A stretch of DNA of 64,000 nt from Plasmodium relictum (taxonomy: Eukaryota; Apicomplexa; Aconoidasida; Haemosporida; Plasmodiidae): NCBI RefSeq assembly GCF_900005765.1, contig NC_041689.1, forward strand, positions 1,550,001-1,614,000, given 5' to 3'. The notes under the pieces were generated by a model that was given only the letters and a program-made list of their open reading frames with translations, had not been told where the DNA came from and made no database searches. The position numbers and the translations under genes were made by a program. Shown here in pieces: positions 23,347 to 33,970 of this stretch (the first letter of the stretch is position 1; every line of letters starts with the position of its first letter).

Positions 23347-25284
23347 TTTGAAAAATGTTTTAAATATTATTATTTTTTTATGTTGAAAAGAGAAATGCAG
23401 ATATTTATTTATATAAATTATTTTTTTTTATAGGATAAATTATTCTATTACATAGAAAAAATTATTTACATCTAATAATAACTAGAATTATAGAGTTATT
23501 CATTTATATTTAGTAAATCATAAGTATTTTTTTTTTTTTTTTTAAAAAAAAAGGAAAATTTAATAAATAGATAAGATACTGTTTATATAATACTTTTTTT
23601 ATTAACTATTGAAGGTAAAAAAAATTTTTTTTTTAGGTAATGTATAAAGAAAAGGATTAAAAAGAAGGGAAACATTTATTATAATAGTAATAATAATTAT
23701 AATAATTTTATATAACACTAATTATTTTATGATTCTCGTATTATTTTATTATTTTATTATTTATTTATTTAATTTTTTTTTTTTATTTTTATTTATTTTT
23801 TATTCTATATTTTTTTAAAAAATTATAGTATGTTTAATATAGTATATGTCATTTTTTTTTTTTAGAATCATTAAAAAATTAATATAAAGCATACACTTTA
23901 GTACTTTACAAAATAGTATTACATATAAATTTTTATTAACATTTTAGATATTTAAAAATATTTGAAGTATTTTTTTTTTTGAAAAAATATTATTGATACT
24001 ATAATGCTATTGCTAATATCTATATTATAATCCTATAATATATATTTTATTATCTAATAGAATTAAATTATTCTTTTTTCCCTTACACTTCTGATTTTAA
24101 GATAATGTATTATTTTTTAATTTATTAAAAATGATATTATCTTTTTAAAATACTGCTATTTAATTTATATATTTCCATTCATTTTTATATTTTTTACAAT
24201 AATTCTGTCATGATTTATCTTATTTTTATCATTTTAGTTTTTCTTTTTCTTGTTGCTTTTTTTTTTAAAATGGCAATTATAAATATTATTATATAAAGGT
24301 ACATATAAATGTACAATAAAATAACAAGAAAAGGTAAATAAATAAATGAAAAGAAGAAAAAAAAAAAAGAGGTATTATTCTAAAAAATCATAATAAAATA
24401 TATTATAATAATAATACATAAAAGTATGTTGTATGCTGTGTCTAATCAATACATCCTATAAAAAAAATTAATGGTATTTTCATTATAAGAAAATTATTAA
24501 ATTAAAAATAAAATAAAATAACACCTAACTTATTTTAGGAGTTATGCAAATAGTAATTTACAAAATAATATATTTATTTATTAGTTCTTATTTTACCTTT
24601 TTTGATTATAGAACATTTTATTGTCTATTTAATTTGGATTATATAATTTAAATGACGTTTAAAAAAAAAAAAAAAATGGAAATATATCTATATATTAAAA
24701 ATTTGAATGATTTATACTCTATATATTTAAAAAAAAATTTATCTAAAAAAAAGTAATAAAACAATATAAACTACAATTATTTATATATTTTTTTAATTTT
24801 AAACATAGTGTTAACATTAAATATTCAAATATTAAAATTTTAACAATGGTATAATACAACATAACAGGAAATGTTCAAATACTATTTTTTTTTTAAATAA
24901 AAAATAAAAAAGAAAAAGAAAAGAATATAAATATTAAATGAAATAAATACTGTTTTTATATAACGCGCATATAAACAATATTTTGAATATTAAAATATAA
25001 AATAAAATATTCTTCTATAACTATTATCATATGGGATTTTTTATATAAATTTAGAATAATTATGTTTTAAAAAAATATATATATATATATATATTTAGGA
25101 TTACAATTAAAATATTATATCTCTAAAATAAACAAAAATACTTATTAATTTTTTAAGAAATAATTTTATTTTTATTTTTTTTATGTAATTTTGAAATAGT
25201 TGAGTGGAACAATATATGTTCATTTTCATTGTATACTTTTTTTTTTTTTTTTTTGTTCCATTATTTTTTTTTAATTTTTTTTTT
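23347..25284. other. Intergenic region between eIF5B 3' end and ZMYND10 5' end
   Basis: About 1.9 kb of very AT-rich sequence between two genes on the minus strand. It should contain the ZMYND10 promoter on the left and the eIF5B 3' UTR on the right. Poly(dT) runs lie at 23526-23543 and 23770-23785, an AT run at 25075-25096 and a T-run at 25237-25253. No supported gene. Confidence 0.55.
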
Positions 25285-28086
25285 TTAAATGATATCAAAA
25301 ATTTTTTTAAGTTGAACTACAAGTTTCCAATCTTCCATTGTTAACTCATTTCTAAAATATTCTTTTAAAACATCAATGCTTTCTCTTGTAATTTTACTAT
25401 AAATTTTTTGATTAAAATCAAAATGTCTACCATATGTTACATGAGGTTCTCCACATATTTTAATGCATACTTCTTCTCCTTTTCTGGCTCTATCACAACT
25501 TTTTTTATTTGATTCTAAACTGACAACATTACCAATTTTTAGATTTTTTTCAGGTATATAAAGAGGAGTACCAATTTTCAAAATTCCACTATCAATTTTA
25601 ACACCCATTACAATTGGGTCTTTTTTATTAAAAATGCAATCATTAATGATGGATAATTCACATGGAAATATAGCATCAGTCATTTTGCTTTGTTTCTTTT
25701 CTTCTTCTATTTTTTTTAAATAACTAGTGAAAGCATCAAATAAATGATAAATAATATCTTTCTGCATAATTTCTACTCCTAATATGGCAGCTTCTTTTTC
25801 TGCTTCTGGATCTATCTTTACATCAAAAGCTAAAATGACAGAATACTCAGGTCTTCCTTTTTCTCTCATAATACTAGCTTTTTTAACATCCTTCTTTTGT
25901 ACTGTTCCAATATTAACAGAAAAAACAGGAATTTTAGAATCATTCAAAAATATAAGTAAAGCTTCTAATGATCCTAATGTGCTAGCCATAACATATAAAC
26001 CAACACCTGTTTTATCTACATGACTGAATACATCTGACATATCAGTCATAACTTTTTTTTTATACTCCTCAATTTCTTCAGTATTATTAGCAACAAATAA
26101 TGAAGTACCGCATAAAACTTCTTCTAAATTATTTGCAGATATTTTAACTCCAATACATGCTTTTATCATTTTGTGATGAATATATTCATTTTTTATTCTT
26201 AATTCTTTTAAAGGCTGAGGTGTTAATAATGCTCTTATTACAGTGACAATGGGACCATTCATTCCACATAATACGATTGTATCTGATTCTCTTAATATTC
26301 CATTTGTTAATATTACATCTATTGTAGTACCTAAGCCTTCAATATTTTTTACTTCTAGAACAGTACATTCTAATTTATCATGATATTGAATATTTTTTAG
26401 CATAAAACTTTGAGTTAACTTTACTAAAATCATAATTAAATCGGCTATTCCTTCTCCTGTTATAGCACTAGTAGGGACAATAGATACAGTTTTACGGGGA
26501 TTAGTATTTTCCCAATATAATTGACAATTTAAACCTTGTTCTGACAGTTGAATTAATATTTGTCTCAATCTGTCATAAAATTCATCTTGAGTATCTTGCT
26601 TTTGTTTCTTAAAAGTATTATTAAAAGGAGACCAATCATTTTTATTCCACATGTACAATCTATCAATTTTATTTAATGCAATTACAAAAGGACAATTTCT
26701 TTGTTTTAATATTTGAATAGATTCTTTAGTTTGTTGTTCTAATCCATGCATTAAATCAATTACTAAAATTGCTATGTCACATAAAGAAGATCCTCTTTTT
26801 CTTAAATTATAAAAAGACTCATGCCCTGGAGTATCAATTATCATTATTCCTTTTGATAAACACTTTATGTTTTCGTCAATCTTTTTTATCTCTTTTTCTA
26901 ATACATCTCTTGGAAAAAACGTTGCTCCTATTTGTTGTGTTATACCTCCTGCTTCATTATCTTGAACATTAGTATGTCTCAATTTATCTAACAATTTAGT
27001 TTTTCCTGTATCTACATGACCTAATATACATACTATTGCTGATCTATATTCACTACAATCATCAGTATCATTTTCTATTTTTTTTTTTCCTTTTCTAGTT
27101 AACATTTCATTTTTTTGATTTGCATTTTTCTTTGCATTAGTTCCAACCTTATTTTCTCTTTTTTCTTTATCTTTTTCTTTCTTTTCATATTCTTCTTTAT
27201 CTTTTTTATTTTCTTCATCTATGTTTAGAAAATCTTCCCAATCATCCAATACTACTTCTTTTTCTTCTTTCTCATTCCCTTTATTTTCTTCCTTATTCTC
27301 CTTTTCATTATTTAATAACTGCTTATTTTTTTCTTCTGCATTATTATTAGTGGTTGGCTTATTTTTTTTTTTTTTTAAAAGTAACTTTGTTTTATTAATA
27401 TCAAAGTTTATAACTTCTGCTTTTGCCTTTTCTTTAGGCTCCACTAATACACCTGCTTCTTTTAAAGTTTTTAAATATAATTCTTTTTTTTTTTTTTCTT
27501 CTTTAGCTTTTGCACTTAGTAATTTTCCTTCTTTTTTTAATTGCATTTTCTTTTCTAATTTAGCTAATCTTTTTCTTTCCTTTTCTTCTTCTTCTTTTTT
27601 AATTCTTGCTTCTTCTTCTTCTCTTTTTAATCTTTCTTCTTCCTTTTTTTTTTCCTCGTATTCTTTTATCAAACGTAATCTTTCTGCAGCAGCTTTTGCA
27701 ATTTCTGATACAGCTGCAGATTTTTTTTCCTTTTCTTTTTCTTTTTCTTTTTCTTTTTTTTTTTTTTTTTTATTTTTTTTAATTGCATCATCATTAACCT
27801 CCGCTACATTTTCCCCTTCTTTTATTTTATCATCCAATGGTTTTTCCATTTCTACGTTATTTTCTTGATTTTCTTCTTTTTTTTCTTCATTTTCTTTATT
27901 TTTCATCTGTTCTTTTTTTTGTTTTAATTTTTCTTTTTTTTTTTTGGATTTTGAAATTTTTGTCACTTCATTTTCTTCTTCATTTTTTTGTTCATTTAAT
28001 TCATCTTCTCTTTTTTCATCTATTCCGAATTCAGCTAAAATTGCGTCTAAATCATCCTTTTTTTTTCCTTTTTTATTCTTACTCAT
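25285..28086 (-). CDS. eIF5B: Eukaryotic translation initiation factor 5B (eIF5B/IF-2 family GTPase)
   Basis: Single exon, 933 aa. eIF5B joins the 60S subunit to the initiation complex and hydrolyses GTP. Residues 1-345 are a Lys/Glu-rich, low-complexity extension typical of eukaryotic eIF5B. The G domain follows, with G1 GHVDTGKT (about 355-362), switch I GGITQQIGATFF, G3 DTPGHESF (about 417-424), G4 NKID (about 469-472) and a G5-like SAITG. The EF-Tu-like domain II, the alpha/beta/alpha domain III and the C-terminal barrel (through GVKIDSGILKIGTPL) are all present and end in a helical tail. The THR-type P-loop (GHVDTGKT) and the QQIGATFFP switch are the cytosolic eukaryote/archaeal form. 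They differ from the GHVDHGKT of bacterial or organellar IF2. No leader is seen, so a cytosolic location is inferred. Confidence 0.95.
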   Translation of the reverse strand: MSKNKKGKKKDDLDAILAEFGIDEKREDELNEQKNEEENEVTKISKSKKKKEKLKQKKEQMKNKENEEKKEENQENNVEMEKPLDDKIKEGENVAEVNDDAIKKNKKKKKKEKEKEKEKEKKSAAVSEIAKAAAERLRLIKEYEEKKKEEERLKREEEEARIKKEEEEKERKRLAKLEKKMQLKKEGKLLSAKAKEEKKKKELYLKTLKEAGVLVEPKEKAKAEVINFDINKTKLLLKKKKNKPTTNNNAEEKNKQLLNNEKENKEENKGNEKEEKEVVLDDWEDFLNIDEENKKDKEEYEKKEKDKEKRENKVGTNAKKNANQKNEMLTRKGKKKIENDTDDCSEYRSAIVCILGHVDTGKTKLLDKLRHTNVQDNEAGGITQQIGATFFPRDVLEKEIKKIDENIKCLSKGIMIIDTPGHESFYNLRKRGSSLCDIAILVIDLMHGLEQQTKESIQILKQRNCPFVIALNKIDRLYMWNKNDWSPFNNTFKKQKQDTQDEFYDRLRQILIQLSEQGLNCQLYWENTNPRKTVSIVPTSAITGEGIADLIMILVKLTQSFMLKNIQYHDKLECTVLEVKNIEGLGTTIDVILTNGILRESDTIVLCGMNGPIVTVIRALLTPQPLKELRIKNEYIHHKMIKACIGVKISANNLEEVLCGTSLFVANNTEEIEEYKKKVMTDMSDVFSHVDKTGVGLYVMASTLGSLEALLIFLNDSKIPVFSVNIGTVQKKDVKKASIMREKGRPEYSVILAFDVKIDPEAEKEAAILGVEIMQKDIIYHLFDAFTSYLKKIEEEKKQSKMTDAIFPCELSIINDCIFNKKDPIVMGVKIDSGILKIGTPLYIPEKNLKIGNVVSLESNKKSCDRARKGEEVCIKICGEPHVTYGRHFDFNQKIYSKITRESIDVLKEYFRNELTMEDWKLVVQLKKIFDII

Positions 28087-30065
28087 TTTTTTATATAATT
28101 CAGCTTTATTTATCTTTTCTTTTTTTTATAATATTCCTCAATATATTTTCTTATTAAGGCTCTTTTATATATATATATATATAATTTATTTATTTTCTCG
28201 TTTTTTTTTTCTTTTTATATATATATATATATTTCCCTATTATTAATCTATATTCCTCTCAGTTTATCTTATTTCCTCAATCTTTTCTTTAAACAGTTCT
28301 TAAAAAGGATACAACATTAAGTTTGATGTTATTTTCTTTTATTTATTGTTTTTTATTTTTTTTTTAATTTTTTTTTAGATCATTGAAACAATTATCTATA
28401 CTTTTTTAATTAGATACATTTGGTTTGATAAAGGGAAATAAATTTTGATTGCATATAAGCATATTTATATATTTATCTTATTTTTTTTTCTTTAACACTT
28501 TATTATTTTAATTATTCAAAAAAAAAATATATATATATATATAAATATACATATACATATGTGAATAGGATATATTCATATAATTTATTAAAAACATATC
28601 CTTTTTAAATAAAATTTTTTATCATTTTTTTTTTTTCTCATATTTTATATCTTTTATAAAATTTTTATATTTCATGCAGTTTTATGAGTATTTTAAAACA
28701 TTTTTTTATATATGTATTTTTATTACATTTTTTGAACTATTTTTTTTTTTTTTAATATTTGACTTTTTACAATTGAATTTGTATATTACACTTTTTTTTT
28801 TTTTTTTTAAAATAATATGTTGTTACTATAAATTCAAAAGTTCATGTATATTCATAAATTTATAAATTACCTTTTCGATTTATGTTAAATTGCCTTATAA
28901 TTATTAAAAACGTTTTAAAAAATATATTACTAAATATTTTTATCTATTTTTTTTAAATAAGATCTTAAAAAGGATTCGTATTCAATTAAATGCAATATTT
29001 TCTTTAAAAACAGTAAAAATACTGAATTTTTTTTTTTTTATTAACCAAAAGAATTCTAGATTTTATTTTCAAAAATGTGTATAGAGTATTAATAATATTA
29101 TGTAGAAATACTTTTTTTTTTTTTTCATTAACCATTTCACAAAATTATAAAAAATGTTATTTAATACAATTAATTTTTCTAGTCTTTAAATCTTAGTTGG
29201 TAAATTTATTTCATCATTAAAAAAAAGTATAATTTTTTTTAAATATATAATTCTAGATAAAAGGAAATAAAAATAATATTTTAGTATTTAAAATAAAATA
29301 ATATAAAAGTTACAATATATAATTAGGGGTAAGTGAAGTATATTAATTAAAGCAATTTTTTTTAAAAAATATTATATAAAAAATAATAAATAATAAATAT
29401 TTACCTCTTAAAAATATTCATAATTTTTTAAAAAGAAAAGGTTTTATGTTGTAGTTCTCTCATTTTTTAAAAATTCATAAATAAAAAAGTAAAAAAGGAT
29501 TCTACTATGTAAAGGTTGTCTGTTCATATGTAATTCATTTTATAATTTTAACGATTATAGATTCTTCTATAAATATGTTATTTTTATTTCTTTGTAAGAG
29601 TAATATGATTAATTAAATTTTTACTTCTTATTCAGTAAATATATATATATTTTAGTTCTTTATTTTTCTAAAATTTGTTTTTTTGTTATAATGCATTTAA
29701 TCCCTTTATCTCTTTTTTTAATTCCGTTATTTTAGCAATTTTTAAGAATTTTCTTAATCTTTTCAAAACGTTTATTCTTATTATATTATGACAATTTTAT
29801 ATATTTTATTATATATATATTTTTTTTTTCTTGTATAATTTTTTTTTAATTTATTTTCATTATTTTATATTTAATTCTGTTTTAAACAAATAATTAATTT
29901 TATTTTTTTTAACAGATGTATTTTAATTTATTTTTATTTTTTATTAATTTTAATACATCTTTTAATATAATATTGATATAACTTTATAATATTTTTTTTT
30001 TATTTATTTTAACTAAATAAATTTTTTTTTTTCTTATTTTTGTTATATTATCCTTTGAAATAAAA
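28087..30065. other. Divergent intergenic region eIF5B / glutaredoxin-like gene
   Basis: About 2 kb carrying both promoters. It is dominated by poly(dT) and poly(dA) tracts and AT runs (28168-28183, 28218-28232, 28528-28542). The short frames found here are T-rich noise without conserved features. Confidence 0.55.
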
Positions 30066-30695
30066 ATGAATTTCATTAAAGAGGAAGAACAAAGCAAATG
30101 TGTAGAGGATAAAGGTTTTAAATTGTTTTACATTAATTCTAATAAAGCAAAAGAATATGAGCATCATATTAATGTTTTAAAGGCAATGTCTGAAGATTAT
30201 GAAACGATAAAAATATATGTGATTAATAAAGAAGATAGTAAATGTGAATTCTTATTTTATAAAAACAACAATCTTATTAAAAGTTTTGCAAATGGCCATT
30301 TAGGTAGTATGACTTCATTTTTAAGAAAATATATAACTTCAAATAATACTAACAATGAAGAAGAACATAGTGAAAAGAGAGTAATAGAAAGAATAGAATA
30401 TTTATTAAAAAATAACAAAATTATTCTCTTTATGAAGGGAAGTAAGCATTTTCCTCAGTGTAAATTTAGTAATGCTGTTATATTTATTTTGAATAATTTA
30501 AAAATAAAATATGAGACTTACGATATTTTACAAGATGAAGAAGTTAGAAATAAATTGAAGATTTACTCTAATTGGCCAACTTATCCACAACTATATATTA
30601 ATAGTGAACTAATAGGTGGTCATGATATTATTAAGAGTATGTTTGAGAATGATGAATTAAAATCAATAATACCTGAGGATTGCTTTGAACATTAG
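30066..30695 (+). CDS. Monothiol glutaredoxin-like protein with CKFS active site
   Basis: Single exon, 209 aa, no leader peptide. The N-terminal half (about 1-95) resembles a degenerate thioredoxin-like domain without a CxxC. The C-terminal half (about 105-205) is a monothiol glutaredoxin: KIILFMKGS, then FPQCKFS with the active Cys at about 132, then NWPTYPQLYINSELIGGHDI carrying the cis-Pro (TYP) and the GG-H/D glutathione-binding motif. Canonical members carry CGFS and bind a 2Fe-2S cluster with glutathione. Here Gly is replaced by Lys, which I recall as typical of Plasmodium glutaredoxin-like protein 2. The domain order resembles GRX3/4 proteins that deliver iron-sulfur clusters in the cytosol. 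Cluster binding by the CKFS form is not established from sequence. Confidence 0.9.
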   Translation: MNFIKEEEQSKCVEDKGFKLFYINSNKAKEYEHHINVLKAMSEDYETIKIYVINKEDSKCEFLFYKNNNLIKSFANGHLGSMTSFLRKYITSNNTNNEEEHSEKRVIERIEYLLKNNKIILFMKGSKHFPQCKFSNAVIFILNNLKIKYETYDILQDEEVRNKLKIYSNWPTYPQLYINSELIGGHDIIKSMFENDELKSIIPEDCFEH

Positions 30696-31586
30696 AATTA
30701 TATATTATAGTTTTTTTATAAAATAAATACTTTAATAATAATATATAATTACTATGAAAAATAAAAGTTAATATTAATTTAATAATTTATTTTTTTTGAG
30801 AATTATAAATAATATTTATATATTTAAAGCTTTTTTTTTTTTTTTTTTTCTTATGTTTTATCACGTTAACATTATAAGAGTTAAAGTAAAAACCTAGTAT
30901 GCACATATATATATATTTCTTCTGAAAAATATAAAATTTTTTATAATAAAATATATATATATATATATATATAGATAAGCTTACTGTATTTTTATTTTAA
31001 CAAATTAAAAGTATAAATAAATATATATAGAACAAATATAATTTATCATATATTTTATTTCAGTTTTATCTCTAAAAATAAATTTTTGATGCCATTTAAT
31101 TTTTTTTATATTTAAATGTTACATTTTTTTGTATAACAGAGAAAAAAAAAAATTATCATTTTACCTATCTAAATTCAAGTTGAAATTTTTAAAAATAAAT
31201 AAAAAAGAAACTTTTTTACTACGAAATTTTTTAATAAAATTTGTATTTTTTTTTTAAGATATATGTTTATCTTTCCATATAGTGTATTTTTTTTTTTTTT
31301 TCGTTGTATCAGTGGTATACACTAATTTGTGCTCCGAGTTTTAGTGGATTAAATAAATAGTATTTTTTTATTTTTATTTTTATTTTTACTTTATTATTTT
31401 TTTTTTTTTCAAATAATTTAAAAGTTTTAATTTATACTTGAATAATTCTTTTCATTGTAAAACATTTGTGTAACCCATTTTTTTTTTTTTTTTTTGATTA
31501 TATTTTTTAAAAAGTATAATTAACGTTAATTTGTTTAATTAAAATAAATACATATTTTTATTAATATATACTTTAATATTAAAACA
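30696..31586. other. Tandem intergenic region glutaredoxin-like / VFT gene
   Basis: About 0.9 kb between two plus-strand genes. It holds T-runs at 30832-30850 and 31287-31301, and AT runs near 30905-30915 and 30951-30973. A locally less AT-rich patch at 31305-31345 lies about 250 bases upstream of the VFT start. No gene seen. Confidence 0.55.
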
Positions 31587-32782
31587 ATGAAAATATTTTT
31601 TAAAGTATTTTTCTTAATTTTTTTAACATATACTCTCCAAGGATTATGTGAAGAAAATAATATAAAAGAGCATAAAAGTTCTAATTTGATGAAGGTTTAC
31701 CATGCAATAGTGAAATCTTTAATAAGCGATGGCCAAATAAATAATTTAATTAAAAAACACAATGTGGATTATTCAGCTTCTGATTTATTAGGAAATGTAC
31801 CTGATGTTGAAGAAATTCCTAAAAGTTCTGAGAAGGACGATGTGTTAAATAAAATATTAAACAATAAAGAAGTAAAAGTAGGAGCACTAAAAGGAAAAAA
31901 TTGGGGTTCCATAGGAAACTATGAGGTAAATCCACCAACGGGGTTTTGGCCAGAATTAATGTATTTAATATGGAAAACTATTTCTAAAAAAGTATTTAAT
32001 GATGAAAATGCAATTAAAGTAAAATACTTATTTTTTGCTGATGTTTTTAATGCTTTGAATAATAATGAAATAGATATGACTGACAATTATTTTCTTTCAC
32101 TTCAAAATTCAAAAGAAAACTTAAGAAATAATATATCAAAAATATCACAAGGTTTATCTTTAATTAACCATTCTAATAAAATTTTGGTTTTAAAAGAACA
32201 TAATATTAATAACTTAAATGATCTTAAATCATATATTTTAAAAAATAATGATGTGAAAATTGCATGCTTAACTGAAGCTAACTGTAAAGCCTTCAAAGAT
32301 ATTTTTCAAAGTGGCGTCAAATATGTATATGGTAATTATTCATCGTATAATGATTTAAGTCAAAGTATTCTATCAAAAGAAAACCTAGCTGGTATTGTAT
32401 CTGGATTGCCAAAAGATTTTAATGATCCTAAATTAACTATTATTGATTCCTTAACAAAAACTGCCCATTCTCCATTTTTTAGGTAAAAAAAAATATATAT
32501 ACTTAACTATTAACAAATTAAATAATAAATAATATTAAATTTTTTTATATGAACACAAACATATTTATATATATATTATTTTTTTTTTTTTTATATTGTT
32601 ACAACTCAATTCAGCTCATTGTCATTAGGTAATTTATCCTATTACACTAAAAAAAATTAATAATACAAATATACATTTATATATAGATATATATATATAT
32701 ATATATTTTTTTTTTAGTTAATATATTAAACCCTTTAGCATTCAGTAGCATAGCAATTTTAATAGTTCTCTTTTTTATTTAA
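31587..32782 (+). CDS. Secreted Venus-flytrap (VFT) periplasmic-binding-like protein
   Basis: Three exons: 31587-32482, 32615-32628 (a 14-base microexon) and 32718-32782 (975 nt, 324 aa). Residues 1-21 are a clear signal peptide (MKIFFKVFFLIFLTYTLQGLC). The body has the start of a type-3 solute-binding/glutamate-receptor-like fold: VKVGALKGKNWGSIGNYEV, then PPTGFWPELMYLIWKTI, then FNALNNNEIDMTDNYFLS. This matches the usual order of ligand-contact strand, G-F helix and the aL..GxxDm motif. The spliced C-terminus ends in a hydrophobic segment (about 303-324) closing at LIVLFFI, which fits a tail anchor or a GPI-addition signal. A Plasmodium protein annotated as VFT is known from the same neighbourhood as I remember it. 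The ligand is unknown. A protein ended at exon 1 would lack the anchor. Confidence 0.75.
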
Positions 32783-33970
32783 AAGTGTATAATAAATGTA
32801 TTATCAATAAAAATTAAAATGAACAAATTTAGTATATCTTAAAAGTAACTTATGAAAAAATAAAACTTTCATGCATAAACACAAAATTACATGTATATAA
32901 GGATATTTTATAATTTCATGAATAATTTTATAAAATTTTTTTTTTTACGCACATTAGAATACTATAAGAAAAAAATTTTGAATAAATAAAAAAAATATTT
33001 TGTAATAATTTATATGTCATATACAAAACATTTATACTTTTTAGGTATAAGCATAAGTTACCTCTAAGATTCTTATTTTTACAATATTGCCACTAAAAAT
33101 GGTGAGCATACGTAATAAAATAAATTTAAAAAAGTGTATATATATAAATGAATTATATTTTATAATCTTATTTTATGTAAAATTATACTTCATTATTTTT
33201 TATTATAATTTTTTTTTTTTTTTTTAGAATTTTAAATATTTCATATTTAAAATAAAGAAGAAAAGACTTAAAGAACTGTTATATAAGAAAATTTGATAAG
33301 ATGACAATAATTAAAAGAAAAAAATAATAAAAAAAAAATAATAAAAGGATGTCCATGTTAACAAAGAAAATTAGTATGAAATAATTTTTTTTTTTATTTG
33401 ATAAAAAATGTATAAATGATAATACATTTCAAAAAAAAAAAAAATTTTTAGACAAACAAAGAAATTATGTAAAATGAAAAGAAAAAAACATATATATAAA
33501 ATAGTAAAAAAATATAAAAAAAAATTAAAAATTCCTATAATTTTTACATAATCACCTAAGAGATACATAAATATATATGTATATTTAAATTATAACATCA
33601 GTTATTAAGGATTGTATGCACTTTTATTATTTTAAATTAATTTCTTAAAAGATATATATATATATATATTTTTATCTTCTTACACAAATATATATAATAA
33701 AAAAAAAGGAAATATATATATTAAATGCCACATAATAATAAGCAAAAAAAAAAAAAAAAAGAGGAAAAATAATAAAATAAATGTAATTTTTATTTTATCA
33801 AATGGTTAACTGAAACTGAAAAAAAAAATAAGATAAAATAAAATACTTCAAATGTTTTTGTTTAAAAAATCAAATCCAAGTGCCTTAAAAAAAAAAAAAA
33901 AAATATAATTTGTTCATTAAAAAAATAAAAAAAAAAGGAATAAAAATAAATTTATTATTATTATTTTTTT
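32783..33970. other. Convergent intergenic spacer VFT / coatomer alpha
   Basis: About 1.2 kb between convergent 3' ends. It is mostly A/T runs, with an AT run at 33653-33669. A slightly GC-richer patch at 33045-33120 is flanked by a T-rich AG and a GT and could be an exon of an unrecognised transcript. Confidence 0.5.

Noticed and set aside
25107..25298. 63-residue Lys-rich frame on the minus strand
   Set aside because: Lies in the eIF5B 3' region, overlaps its stop and consists of homopolymer-derived residues.
27221..28246. Several Phe/Ser/Leu-rich frames on the plus strand
   Set aside because: Antisense of the Lys/Glu-rich N-terminus of eIF5B.
33371..33568. 65-residue Phe/Tyr-rich frame on the minus strand
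   Set aside because: T-rich noise in the convergent spacer, without conserved features.
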